A program made the position numbers and the translations under genes. Below are positions 1 to 8,481 of a stretch of DNA of 64,000 nucleotides, piece after piece. Within the stretch, counting starts at the first letter, position 1, and every line of letters starts with the position of its first letter. This DNA comes from JBFXAM01 sp050184295 (GTDB lineage Bacteria; Planctomycetota; Phycisphaerae; UBA1845; Fen-1342), in assembly GCA_050184295.1 (NCBI GenBank), contig JBFXAM010000004.1, positions 1-64,000 on the forward strand, given 5' to 3'. The notes under the pieces were generated by a model. The model was given only the letters and a program-made list of their open reading frames with translations. It was not told the origin of the DNA and did not search any database.

Positions 1-355
1 AGAGGACGGTGCGCCGGCCGAGTGCGGCGGCGGAGGCGCCGCGAATGTTGATGTTCCGACCGGCCAGGGCGCGCGTCAGGAGCGCGCCCAGCCCGACGCG
101 ATCCGGGCCTTCGATTCGCAGGCAATGCATGCTGGTCGCGGGAACCAGCCCAACATCGAGAGCGGCCCGGCGCTGCTTCGCGTTACGAAGCGGCGCAACG
201 AACACGCGCGCGGTGATTTCGGTCACACGTCGCGCCACCATGAACTCGAGCGCCGCGCCCGCGGCCGCCAGGCCCTCCAGCACGCGCGCCAGGTTTCCCG
301 GCTGGTTGCGATAGTCGCCGACCCACACCGTCGTCTTGCTGAGCTTGTACGCCAT
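1..355 (-). CDS. ACT-domain protein (partial, end lies outside the window)
   Basis: The ATG at 355 is preceded by a GGAG ribosome site seven bases away, and the frame stays open to the window edge, so about 118 residues are visible. Two ACT-like modules can be read: residues about 8-55, with DYRNQPGNLARVLEGL forming the loop and helix that usually bind an amino acid, and residues about 76-115, with EGPDRVGLGALLTRAL. Tandem ACT domains without a catalytic domain suggest a small sensor or regulator of amino-acid metabolism. The ligand cannot be told, and a further domain beyond the edge cannot be excluded. It is divergent from the molybdenum hydroxylase operon. Confidence 0.75.
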   Translation of the reverse strand, partial: MAYKLSKTTVWVGDYRNQPGNLARVLEGLAAAGAALEFMVARRVTEITARVFVAPLRNAKQRRAALDVGLVPATSMHCLRIEGPDRVGLGALLTRALAGRNINIRGASAAALGRRTVL

Positions 356-742
356 CCGATCGCTCCACGCCGATGCCACGCCGCGGACGGGGCGGCAGGG
401 CGGCACCGCACGCCGGCGCCGGTCTGCATCCGCTCCGCCCGTCAGTTGCGAGTGTATCACGGCGGCGCGCGGCGCGCCACTCCGCGCGCGGACGGGGCTT
501 CGCGCTCCCGACGCCGGGGCCGAGGTGCTCGCGGCGCGTCGCACGGCCGCGGGCAGGGCCGCTGCACGCGACGGATCGTCCGCGCCTTCCGACGCTTCTG
601 CACAAAGAGGTGATTGCCGCCGCCGGCTCCGACGATACGATGCGTACATTGCCCGTCGTCGGTTCGAGGAAGCGCGCTCGATCCGTCGCGCGCCGCCCGT
701 CGAGCCGCGGGTGACCCCGTCCGAGTTGCCAAAGGAGCCGGT
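356..742. other. Intergenic region between divergent genes
   Basis: 387 bases between the ACT-domain gene and the molybdenum hydroxylase gene. The open frames here are high-GC shadows without ribosome sites or recognisable motifs. The only signal I would mark is a weak sigma70-like promoter facing right at 614-641. Confidence 0.6.
614..641 (+). promoter_or_regulatory. Putative sigma70-type promoter for the hydroxylase operon
   Basis: TTGCCG (614-619) and TACGAT (636-641) are separated by 16 bases; each matches the consensus in four of six positions. It would give a leader of about 95 bases before the ATG at 743. Confidence 0.3.
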
Positions 743-3442
743 ATGAATTCTGCGAATCCGCCAGGTGCCCGGTCTGACGCGCTGAGCGACGTGTCACGTC
801 GCGGGTTTCTCAAGGGCGCCGGCGCCCTCGCGGCCGGCCCGCTGCTCATCCCGGCGCTCGCACACGGACAGGCCGCGACCGACGACACCGTCCGGCGCGT
901 CGGTCCGGGGCCGGCGCCGCTGGAACTGAAGATCAACGGCCGCAGCCACCGGGTAAACGTCGAGCCGCGCGCCACGCTGCTCACGGTGCTGCGCGACCAG
1001 CTCGACCTTACCGGCGCAAAGGAGGTGTGCAGCCGCGGCGCCTGTGGCGCGTGCAACGTGCATCTCAACGGCGTGGTCGTCAACGCGTGCATGCTGCTGG
1101 CCCACGACGCCGCCGGCGCGGAGATTCGCACGATTGAAGGCCTCGCGAAGGGGGAAGCGCTCGATCCCGTGCAGGCCGCGTTCTGCAAACACGACGCGCT
1201 CCAGTGCGGCTACTGCACGCCGGGGCTGGTCATGAGCGTCCGCGGACTGCTCGACCGCAAACCCAAGCCGTCGCTCCAGGAGGTGCAGGAGGCGTGCGCC
1301 GGCAATATCTGCCGCTGCGGCACCTACCCCAAAGTCTTCGAGGCCGCTCTCGCCGCGGCGGGTGTCGCGACGCCGGTCGGCAACGAAGCCGACAACGCCG
1401 ACAAGGCCTGGGAGAGCCAACTGGGCCGGCTCGACGCGCCGCTGAAAGTCACCGGCAAGGCCAAATTCACTGCCGACGTCAACCTGCCCAACATGGCGTA
1501 CGCGACGATCCTCTACTGCCCGTATGGCCGGGCGGAACTGAAATCGTTCAGCGAAGAGGCGGCGAAGAAAGTGCCCGGCGTGCTCGACGTGCTGGTGCGC
1601 AAGCGCGAGCGCTTCAAGTACGCCGGACAGCCGGCCGGCTACATCTGCGCCGAAAGCCCGGCCGCGATCGACGACGCGCTCGCCGCGCTCAACCTGAAGT
1701 GGGAGACGCTCGAACCCGCGCTCGATCCCATCGCCGAGCACGAACGCGAGTTCGGCCCGATCCCCGCGCCGCTCGACAAGGCGAAGCCCGCGGGCCGGGG
1801 CGGCGACCGCGACGCCGGCCAGACGGTCGAGAAGGCCTTCGAGACCGGACACCGGCTGGTCGAGCGCACGTACCGCACCGAGATTCAGACTCACGTTCCG
1901 CTCGAACCGCATTGCGTGGTCGCCGACTTCCGCGGCGAGACCGCCGAGATCTGGTGCAGCACGCAGGCGACGACCATCGTCCACGGCGAGGCGTCCACCG
2001 CGTTCGGGCTCGAACGCAACAAGGTCACCGCACACTGTGAGTTCGTCGGCGGCGGCTTCGGCAGCAAGTTCAGCATCGACGTGGAAGGCCGCACGGCCAT
2101 CGATCTGAGCAAGAAGCTCCAGCGCCCCGTCAAAATCGTGAACTCGCGCAAGCGCGAGCACCTCGACAGCGGCTGTCGACCGGGCTCCATCCAGTACATG
2201 AAGTTCGCGCTCGACGAGAAAGGCGACCCGGTCGGCGGACATGTCCACGTCGTCGGCGTCAGCGGACCCGGCGGCGGCGGCGACTGCCCGAACCCCTCGC
2301 GCTACAAGCTCGGCAGCGTCGTCAAGAGCTTCAACGACCTTGAGCTCAGCGTCGGCGGCGCGCGCGCGATGCGCGCCCCGGGACACCCCCAGGCGATGTT
2401 CGCCGTCGACAGCTTCGTCGACGAGCTCGCCGAGGCGGCCGGCGTCGACCCGCTCGAATATCGCAAGCGCATCGACCCCAGCGGAACGCGAAAGAAAATG
2501 TACGACCTCGGCGCTGCCCGCATCGATTGGGCCTCACGACCCAATCCCAACGGCGCCGGCGCGGGGCGCATCCGCCGCGGCATCGGAATGGGCGTCGCCG
2601 ACTGGGGCAACGGCCAGGGCAACGCCCGCCTCAGTCTCCTGGTCCACAAGGACGGCACGCTCCGCATCAGTTGTGCGACGCAGGACATCGGCACCGGGAC
2701 CAAGACCGTGCTCGCCGACGCGCTCGCGCATCACCTCAAGATCGACCGCACGCTCATCACGTCGCAGGTCGGTAACAGCGAATTTCCCCCCGGCCCGCCG
2801 AGCGGCGGCTCGGTCGTCACGCGCAGCGTCGTCCCCGCGGTCCTCGACGCCGCCGACAAGGCCCGCGCCGAGCTTAAGAAACTCACCGGCGCGGAACCGA
2901 CCGACACCGCGAGCTGGACCGCCGCCTGCGGCAAACTCGCCGAGGAGAGCTTCAACGTCAGCGGCAGTTTCAACGACAAGTACTGGGGCGAAGGCGGCAG
3001 CGAGGCCGTGCAGTTCGCCGAAGTCGAAGTCGACGTCGAGACCGGCGTCGTCCGTGTGAAAAAGGTCGTCGCGCTCCAGGCTTGCGGCCAGGCGATCAAC
3101 CGCCTCGCCGTCGAGAACCAGGTCATCGGCGGCGTGATCCAGGGCGTCAGCTTCGCCCTCTTCGAGGAGAAGAACCACGACCCGAAGAACGGCGCGATGG
3201 TGAATCCGAACATGGAGTGGTACAAGATCCTCGGCCCGGTCGACTGCCCAGAAATCGTCCCGATCCTCTGGGCCGAGGGCGAGAACCTCGGGGCGCGCTC
3301 GGTCGGCGAACCGCCGGTTATTCCCACGGCCGGCGCCGTAGCGAATGCGATCGCGAACGCGATCGGCGCCCGCGTCCGTCATCTGCCGATTACGCCCAAC
3401 AAGGTGCTCGCGGCGCTCGCCGAGCGCGGAGGTGTCGCATGA
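743..3442 (+). CDS. Tat-exported molybdenum hydroxylase, fused 2Fe-2S and molybdopterin-binding subunits
   Basis: 899 residues from the ATG at 743, chosen because AAAGGAG lies just upstream and the protein then opens with a twin-arginine signal (SRRGFLKGAG, Arg19-Arg20). Domain order: [2Fe-2S] ferredoxin with Cys96, 101, 104 and 116; second [2Fe-2S] helical domain with Cys155, 158, 190 and 192; then the xanthine-dehydrogenase-type molybdopterin domains with GGGFGSK near residue 436 and the catalytic glutamate Glu856 in VGEPPV. In E. coli PaoABC the iron-sulfur (PaoA, Tat-exported) and molybdenum (PaoC) parts are separate; here they are one chain. It overlaps the FAD subunit gene by ATGA. An aldehyde or N-heterocycle oxidoreductase in the periplasm is likely; the substrate is unknown. 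No XdhC/PaoD-type maturation gene is visible nearby. Confidence 0.9.
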   Translation: MNSANPPGARSDALSDVSRRGFLKGAGALAAGPLLIPALAHGQAATDDTVRRVGPGPAPLELKINGRSHRVNVEPRATLLTVLRDQLDLTGAKEVCSRGACGACNVHLNGVVVNACMLLAHDAAGAEIRTIEGLAKGEALDPVQAAFCKHDALQCGYCTPGLVMSVRGLLDRKPKPSLQEVQEACAGNICRCGTYPKVFEAALAAAGVATPVGNEADNADKAWESQLGRLDAPLKVTGKAKFTADVNLPNMAYATILYCPYGRAELKSFSEEAAKKVPGVLDVLVRKRERFKYAGQPAGYICAESPAAIDDALAALNLKWETLEPALDPIAEHEREFGPIPAPLDKAKPAGRGGDRDAGQTVEKAFETGHRLVERTYRTEIQTHVPLEPHCVVADFRGETAEIWCSTQATTIVHGEASTAFGLERNKVTAHCEFVGGGFGSKFSIDVEGRTAIDLSKKLQRPVKIVNSRKREHLDSGCRPGSIQYMKFALDEKGDPVGGHVHVVGVSGPGGGGDCPNPSRYKLGSVVKSFNDLELSVGGARAMRAPGHPQAMFAVDSFVDELAEAAGVDPLEYRKRIDPSGTRKKMYDLGAARIDWASRPNPNGAGAGRIRRGIGMGVADWGNGQGNARLSLLVHKDGTLRISCATQDIGTGTKTVLADALAHHLKIDRTLITSQVGNSEFPPGPPSGGSVVTRSVVPAVLDAADKARAELKKLTGAEPTDTASWTAACGKLAEESFNVSGSFNDKYWGEGGSEAVQFAEVEVDVETGVVRVKKVVALQACGQAINRLAVENQVIGGVIQGVSFALFEEKNHDPKNGAMVNPNMEWYKILGPVDCPEIVPILWAEGENLGARSVGEPPVIPTAGAVANAIANAIGARVRHLPITPNKVLAALAERGGVA

Positions 3443-4431
3443 ACGCGTTTGAGTATGCCATTGCCGACAGCTTCCCGTCCGCCGCCGCATTCCTCGCGGA
3501 GCGAAAGCCCGGCGAGGCGCTCGTGAAAGCCGGCGGGATCGATGTGCTCGATCGCCTGAAAGAGCGCATCGAGGCTCCGCGCGTGGTGCTCAGTCTGCAC
3601 CCCGTCGCGCGGCCCAGTCCGCCCGTCGCTTCCGACGCCGATGGCACAATCGTGATCCACGCGCTGACGCGACTGGCCGAGCTCGCCGCCGACCCGCTCG
3701 TGCGCGAACGGTTGCCCGCGCTTGCGGACGCCGCGGACGAAGCGGCCACGCCGCAGGTGCGGAACATGGCGACGGTGGGCGGCAACCTCTGCCAGAAGCC
3801 GCGCTGCTGGTATTTCCGCAGCCAGGACTTCACCTGCCTGAAGAAAGGCGGCAGCACGTGTTACGCGGTCGAAGGCGACAACCGCTATCACGCGATCTTC
3901 GGCGCCGGCGCGTGTCACATCGTGCATCCGTCCAATCTCGCAATTCCATTGCTCGCCTACAACGCGCAGCTCGTGCTGGTGAAACAAGCCGACGGGAAGC
4001 TCGCCGAGCGCACCGTTGCCGCCGACGAGTTCTTCCGGGTTCCGACAGACCCGACGAACGACGAGCACACGCTCGCGCCCGGGGAGCTCATCCGCGAGAT
4101 ACGCATTGCCAAGGCGGACGCCGGTTTGCACTCCGCGTATGTCGAGATCGGACACAAACAGTCGTACGATTGGGCACTGGCGGCCTGCGCGGTGAACTTG
4201 AATGATCCGGGCAAGCCGCGCGTCGTGTTGGGACACGTTGCGCCGATTCCTTGGCGTCTGCCGGCGGTGGAGAAGCTGCTGGCGAACCAGTCGCTGAGCG
4301 ATCCGCTCGTTGCAAAGTGCAAGGAGATGGCGCTTGCGGGAGCCAAACCGATGCGTCGCAATGGCTACAAGACCCAACTCGTCGGCGCCGCGCTCGAGCG
4401 CGCGCTGCGCGCCGCGGCCGGCGCGGCATGA
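3439..4431 (+). CDS. FAD-binding subunit of the molybdenum hydroxylase, PaoB-like
   Basis: 330 residues; the start ATG overlaps the previous stop (ATGA), so the two subunits are translationally coupled. It has the CO-dehydrogenase medium-subunit layout: an N-terminal FAD-binding half with ATPQVRNMATVGGNL at about residues 102-117 and a C-terminal lobe with LGHVAPIPWRLPAVEK. Between them is a Cys-rich loop with Cys118, 123, 133 and 141 (LCQKPRCWYF), placed like the loop that holds the extra [4Fe-4S] cluster in PaoB and 4-hydroxybenzoyl-CoA reductase. The inferred electron path is Mo to two 2Fe-2S clusters to FAD, with the 4Fe-4S cluster near FAD. It has no signal of its own and would be co-exported with the Tat-bearing subunit. 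Confidence 0.9.
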   Translation: MNAFEYAIADSFPSAAAFLAERKPGEALVKAGGIDVLDRLKERIEAPRVVLSLHPVARPSPPVASDADGTIVIHALTRLAELAADPLVRERLPALADAADEAATPQVRNMATVGGNLCQKPRCWYFRSQDFTCLKKGGSTCYAVEGDNRYHAIFGAGACHIVHPSNLAIPLLAYNAQLVLVKQADGKLAERTVAADEFFRVPTDPTNDEHTLAPGELIREIRIAKADAGLHSAYVEIGHKQSYDWALAACAVNLNDPGKPRVVLGHVAPIPWRLPAVEKLLANQSLSDPLVAKCKEMALAGAKPMRRNGYKTQLVGAALERALRAAAGAA

Positions 4432-4542
4432 GACCCGGACGAGGATGTGGCGTTGTTGACTTGTGCCGAATGTCTGTCAGCGTGCCGCGGCTCTTGAGCG
4501 GAGTAACGACGACGGCCGCGCCGTAATCCAGGAAGCCGATCC

Positions 4543-4791
4543 ATGCCGCAACTACCGGATACCGATCCCTACGCCGAGGATCGCCCGCTCATCGCGTGTT
4601 GTGCGCATCTGCGCACCAAGTCGCAGTTCTTCGTGCCGGCGGAAATGCAGGCGGGCCGCGGTCGCATCGCGAATGACGCCGCCGGCGCCTACTGGTGCGC
4701 ACAGACGAACGCTCGGTTGGGTCCGGATGACGAAGCCGCCACGCCGGCCTTGTGCCAGCCGGGGCGTTGTTGCTTTTTCGCGGCTGGTTGA
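4543..4791 (+). CDS. Small Cys-rich hypothetical protein
   Basis: 82 residues, ATG preceded by AGGA (4530-4533) at fitting distance. Not recognised with certainty. Cysteines stand at CC (19-20), YWC (52), LCQPGRCC (70-77), and the C-terminal part reads NARLGPDDEAATPALCQPG, which has the look of a compact metal- or cluster-binding protein. There is no signal peptide, so it would be cytoplasmic. It follows the FAD subunit gene by 111 bases on the same strand and could be a late gene of the hydroxylase operon, but nothing in the protein itself shows that. It differs from random high-GC frames in its ribosome site and its mixed residue use. Confidence 0.55.
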   Translation: MPQLPDTDPYAEDRPLIACCAHLRTKSQFFVPAEMQAGRGRIANDAAGAYWCAQTNARLGPDDEAATPALCQPGRCCFFAAG

Positions 4792-4865
4792 GTGCAGCCC
4801 GGGGAGCGAGTCCGACCGCGGGTTCCCTGCCGCCCGGCACTCACGCGGTGTTCGATGCTCAATTC

Positions 4866-4893
4866 TTGTTCCCCCGCACACTTTCTTTATAAT
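4866..4893 (+). promoter_or_regulatory. Sigma70-type promoter upstream of the prepilin-like gene
   Basis: TTGTTC (4866-4871), a 16-base spacer and a perfect TATAAT (4888-4893) in otherwise very GC-rich DNA. It would drive the three exported-protein genes that follow, with a leader of about 160 bases that includes a run of ten C residues at 4900-4909. Confidence 0.6.
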
Positions 4894-5058
4894 CGCTTGC
4901 CCCCCCCCAACCTTGTGTTATGGTTCTTGCGGCTCGGGTTCCCGCGCGACACCTGTCCACACGAGCGCGCGTCGGCCCGGGGCCGAACCCGCCGCGCCGC
5001 AGCGTCCCCCAGCGGCGTGGGAATCGTTTGCAGGGGCCATTTCGCAGGATTGTGGGCC

Positions 5059-5784
5059 ATGCCCGGCCGACTCGTTACACCTCCTCGCCGCTCGCTGTGC
5101 GCGTTCGCGCTGCTCGAACTGCTGGCCGTCGTGATGATCATCGTGCTGCTCAGCGCACTCACGCTGCCAGGACTCTCCGCCGCTCGCGCTCGCGGCCGGG
5201 CAGGGGCCTGCGCCGCCGTCCTGCGTCACGCGGGCTCGACGATGCAGACGTTCGCCGACACCCATAACGACTACCTCGCGTCCACGATCGGCGCTTCGCC
5301 GATGCATTGGAACGCGCCACCCGCGACGGGCTGGGACATCACGGTCGGCACATGGGCGGGCGCGTTTCCCCAGGACGGCGCCTGGCGCTGCCGCGAGTTC
5401 GGTTACCCCTACCAGGGAAACGCCCGGGCGCTGGGCTGGCTGCCCGCGCCGCCGGCGTCGGGTGACACGCTCATCGTCTCGCGCTCGCGCTGGCGCGAGC
5501 CGGCACGACTCGTGCTCGCATATGACATTCAGGTCGACCAGCCGGACTTGCGGTTTCCCGAAGCGCGCGACCCGACCGCGGGCGACTTGTCTGACGAATA
5601 CTACCCTTGGCCGCGCTTCGAAGGCGAACCGCTCCAGCTCTGGCTGCCCTATCTCGGCCCGCACCAGGGCAAATACGGCGCGGTCTTCGGCGACGGGCAC
5701 GTCCGCGTCGACAACTACGCGCTCCCCTCCGCGGCGCTATGGATCGGCCCGCCGTGGTGGCGCGACGGAACCGCGCCACGGTGA
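5059..5784 (+). CDS. Prepilin-like exported protein (DUF1559/type II pseudopilin class)
   Basis: 241 residues from the ATG at 5059 with AGGA nine bases upstream. The N-terminus has a basic leader and then FALLELLAVVMIIVLLSA, the hydrophobic segment of type IV prepilin-like proteins with the conserved Glu at position 5 of the mature form. The C-terminus holds the H-x9-DG motif of planctomycete DUF1559 proteins (His in GPHQGKYG, then FGDGHV). Such proteins are processed by a prepilin peptidase and sit in the inner membrane or a pseudopilus; their job in planctomycetes is poorly known. It heads a run of three exported-protein genes. Confidence 0.75.
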   Translation: MPGRLVTPPRRSLCAFALLELLAVVMIIVLLSALTLPGLSAARARGRAGACAAVLRHAGSTMQTFADTHNDYLASTIGASPMHWNAPPATGWDITVGTWAGAFPQDGAWRCREFGYPYQGNARALGWLPAPPASGDTLIVSRSRWREPARLVLAYDIQVDQPDLRFPEARDPTAGDLSDEYYPWPRFEGEPLQLWLPYLGPHQGKYGAVFGDGHVRVDNYALPSAALWIGPPWWRDGTAPR

Positions 5785-5842
5785 GCCGTGCGGAGTGGCT
5801 TCGCAGCGTACGGGCAACGACGATCCATAGAGGAGTTCATTC

Positions 5843-6187
5843 ATGCAATCAACGGTTCGATCGCTTCTTGTCGTACTCGCGACGTGCGCGCTGGGCGGCG
5901 TCCTGCGTCCCGCCCTTGGGATCGAGCTCACCAACAATAAATGTGTGACCACGACATGCGGACAGGCCTCGCTCGCCTGTTATCCGCAGGGCAGTAACTG
6001 CACGTGGTGCAATAGCGCCACGGAGGGCAGTTTCTGCTCAATCCAGCTCAACAACAACTGCACGACAACGGGCGACGTTGCATGCAACGGCGCCCGCTAT
6101 TCCGGGATTTGCACGGGCTCGGAGACCTGCTTGGGGAATAACTACGTGGGTGACTGCGGGAAACAGCCGGGCTGCCAGGGACCGTAG
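5843..6187 (+). CDS. Secreted Cys-rich small protein
   Basis: 114 residues with AGAGGAG upstream of the ATG. Residues 1-26 form a signal peptide (hydrophobic SLLVVLATCALGGVL, likely cleavage near ALG-IE). The mature part of about 88 residues has thirteen cysteines in patterns such as TWC, FCS, TCLGNN and GCQG, many Asn, Thr and Gly, and almost no charged residues, which suggests a disulfide-knotted extracellular protein. I do not recognise a family. It lies 58 bases after the prepilin-like gene and 38 before the next exported protein, all on the same strand, so the three are probably co-transcribed. Confidence 0.75.
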   Translation: MQSTVRSLLVVLATCALGGVLRPALGIELTNNKCVTTTCGQASLACYPQGSNCTWCNSATEGSFCSIQLNNNCTTTGDVACNGARYSGICTGSETCLGNNYVGDCGKQPGCQGP

Positions 6188-6225
6188 GGAGAGTCGGCGG
6201 CGTCGCGTGGGCGGGAGAGCGCTCG

Positions 6226-7308
6226 GTGAATCGCGCACATTGTCTTGCCTGTGTCGTGCTTGCCGCCTTTGCCGGCCGGCCCAGTGTCGCACTCGACGAC
6301 GCCTCGGTTCTCGACCGACTCCGGACTCGGGCGCAGAAACTGGACCGGCTACGCGCCACATTCACACTCGCGGAGTTTCAGGCGCCACAGGACCGCGACC
6401 CGTTCGATACCAACAACTGGCTCTGGCCGCCGCACGCGTGGCGACACCAGTTCTCCATCACGCTGCTTCGGCCGCACTTCAATCTCCACCGTCAGCCCGG
6501 CCGCGACCACCAAGCGACGCAGAGTTGGATTGACGGCGTTCAAGCTTCTCTCGAACTGGACTCCGACGGCCGCTGGAGCGCCAGCCGCAGCCCGGACCGC
6601 AGATGGGCGAAGGGTCCGTTCCCGCATCTCACGATGTTCGACCTGGACTATTTCGACCTCGAAGTCGGGCTCGCTGACCTGCTGGCGAAAGGAGTGCTCA
6701 CCGCGACCGAAGAAGGCCCCGTCGTCGTCCTGGCCGGAAATGTGCCCGCGTGGGCGGACGGCCCGTCGTGGCGCATCCGTGCCGAGCTCGACCCGCTCCG
6801 CGACCTCGTGGCTGTGCGCCTCGAGTGCTTCCTCCAGGCGAGCGGCGGCGTCATCGAGTGGCTCGCGCGAGTCTCCGAGACGCAGCGCGTCGGAAACTCC
6901 TATATGCCCAAGACCGCGGTCATCGCGCTGCGCAACACACAGGTAACCGACAAGACCTGGCAAATGTACGAGTATCGCCTGGAGAGCGCGACAATCGATC
7001 CTGATCTCTCCAAGCGCGACCTCGAGATCGCGATTCCGACTACCAACGTCGGCTTCGTCGACCAGATCAAGGGCGTCTCCCGCCGTGTAGACGCGCAGGG
7101 TCGAGTCCTGGAGGAGCGCCGCTGGGATCCGAGCGAGTACCAAGCCAACATGCGATCGTTGATCGAGGCGAACTATCTCCGTCAGCAGAGCGCGGCCGAA
7201 CTCGGCCGGCGCCGGAATGTCTTCATTGCGATCATCGCCACCGCTGCGATTGTGGCGGCGTCGCTGGGAGGCTGGGCGTGGCTGCGTCGGCGCCAACTGG
7301 CGGCGTGA
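6226..7308 (+). CDS. Exported protein with C-terminal membrane anchor, unknown function
   Basis: 360 residues from a GTG at 6226, supported by GGGAGAG six bases upstream and by the signal peptide it opens (CLACVVLAAFAGRPSVA). A C-terminal helix at about 332-352 (VFIAIIATAAIVAASLGGWA) followed by Arg-Arg-Arg is a single membrane anchor with the body outside the cytoplasm. The body alternates short amphipathic strands, begins with LRTRAQKLDRLRATFTL and contains IRAELDPLRDLVAVRLECF, a texture like LolA-type or DUF-class beta half-barrels, but that assignment is only a guess. It is the last gene of the three-gene exported cluster. Confidence 0.7.
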   Translation: MNRAHCLACVVLAAFAGRPSVALDDASVLDRLRTRAQKLDRLRATFTLAEFQAPQDRDPFDTNNWLWPPHAWRHQFSITLLRPHFNLHRQPGRDHQATQSWIDGVQASLELDSDGRWSASRSPDRRWAKGPFPHLTMFDLDYFDLEVGLADLLAKGVLTATEEGPVVVLAGNVPAWADGPSWRIRAELDPLRDLVAVRLECFLQASGGVIEWLARVSETQRVGNSYMPKTAVIALRNTQVTDKTWQMYEYRLESATIDPDLSKRDLEIAIPTTNVGFVDQIKGVSRRVDAQGRVLEERRWDPSEYQANMRSLIEANYLRQQSAAELGRRRNVFIAIIATAAIVAASLGGWAWLRRRQLAA

Positions 7309-7364
7309 ACCCCGCGCGCCGCTCATCCGGGCGCGCCAGCTTGCCGCGCATCCCGCTGCGCTTT

Positions 7365-8399
7365 TCAGCGGATACGCACGCAAACCGCGCCCGCGCGCGC
7401 TCCGGTCGAGTCGTCCGCCCGTAGCGGCGTCAGTTCGACCTGTGCCGCAAGGAAGCGCTGGATCACGTCGATGTTCGTCCGCGCGTGCCCGCTCAGCGGC
7501 AGCGTCGTGAACGACCCGCTGCCGGCGAGCGCGAATGGCAGCAACAACTGGTCAGCCAAGTGGCCCCCCACGGCGGCGGCGCTCGCCAGGTAGCGGTTCG
7601 CCTCGTCCGCCGCCTGCCGCGCTATGCGCTCCGCCGGTACGCCGCGTTCGCCGAATGCCGCGAATACCTCATCCGCGTGCTCGCTCTCGACGCGGATCAG
7701 CAAGGCGTTTCCTGGACCCTGCGCCGCGCACGTCTCGACCGTGCCGACATCCAGCGGCACGCACAGGCTATCGTGCACCGCGCGCAGCTCGCGCTCCGCG
7801 ATGTGCGCCGGCAAATTCGCCACGAGCGCCCGCGCGCTCACCCGCCGGACCGCCCCGCGCGCGACGATGTCGATCGGTCGAAGCGGCGCCGGCTCGATCA
7901 CGGCCTGAAGCTCACCGCCGCCGGCGGGATAGAAGCCATGCCGCTCCAATGTCAGCGACACGCGCGGGCCCATCCGCTCGATCAGCGGCGCGAAGGTGTG
8001 CCGCAGGAATTCGAACGGCGGCGCGTGGGGATTGTGCGTCCCGCCGCACAGCGTCAGCACGGACGGTTCAGCGGCCAGCAGCAGCGGCGGCAACACGGTT
8101 TGAAACACGAGAGAGGTGCTGCCCGCAGTGCCGGTGTCGACGTGATACTCGCCGGCACGCACCGGACCCGGGCGAAACTCCAGCGTTGTTGATCCCAGCG
8201 CTGCGCCCCGCACCTGCCCATCGCACACCCGCTGCGCCGCGTGAACGGCCGCCAGGTGCTGACGCCGCAACCCGGGGTTCTGCCGGCGGGCGCGAATACG
8301 GTCGATCTCGAACGGCGTCTGCGTGATGATTGCAAGCGCGAGCGCCGTGCGGAGAATCTGCCCGCCGCCCTCTCCGGCGGATCCGTCGATCGAGATCAT
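7365..8399 (-). CDS. rtcA: RNA 3'-terminal phosphate cyclase RtcA
   Basis: 344 residues, the usual length for RtcA. It begins IDGSAGEGGGQILRTALAL, the family signature, and contains RARRQNPGLRRQHLAAV, the ATP/RNA-binding segment. The nucleotidylated histidine is expected near residue 308; GHARTNIDVIQRFL (about 305-318) is the corresponding site. The enzyme uses ATP to convert RNA 3'-phosphate ends to 2',3'-cyclic phosphates in RNA repair. No RtcB ligase or sigma54 regulator RtcR is seen nearby. The start lacks a Shine-Dalgarno site; a TATGAT hexamer lies eight bases before the ATG, which fits a leaderless transcript. Confidence 0.93.
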   Translation of the reverse strand: MISIDGSAGEGGGQILRTALALAIITQTPFEIDRIRARRQNPGLRRQHLAAVHAAQRVCDGQVRGAALGSTTLEFRPGPVRAGEYHVDTGTAGSTSLVFQTVLPPLLLAAEPSVLTLCGGTHNPHAPPFEFLRHTFAPLIERMGPRVSLTLERHGFYPAGGGELQAVIEPAPLRPIDIVARGAVRRVSARALVANLPAHIAERELRAVHDSLCVPLDVGTVETCAAQGPGNALLIRVESEHADEVFAAFGERGVPAERIARQAADEANRYLASAAAVGGHLADQLLLPFALAGSGSFTTLPLSGHARTNIDVIQRFLAAQVELTPLRADDSTGARAGAVCVRIR

Positions 8400-8407
8400 G
8401 GGCGCGG

Positions 8408-8413
8408 ATCATA
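8408..8413 (-). promoter_or_regulatory. -10 hexamer just upstream of rtcA (leaderless start)
   Basis: On the minus strand TATGAT (five of six matches) ends eight bases before the rtcA ATG, and no Shine-Dalgarno site lies between. No clear -35 is seen. Transcription would begin at or next to the start codon. Confidence 0.4.
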
Positions 8414-8481
8414 CATCGTGATCGACCGCGCATCGCGGAGCATTCGGGCGCCGATGCCCCCGTGTGGCGATTGATGGACTG

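Noticed and set aside
794..2386. A 530-residue minus-strand frame opposite the molybdenum hydroxylase
   Set aside because: Shadow of a gene with all cluster and cofactor motifs in place.
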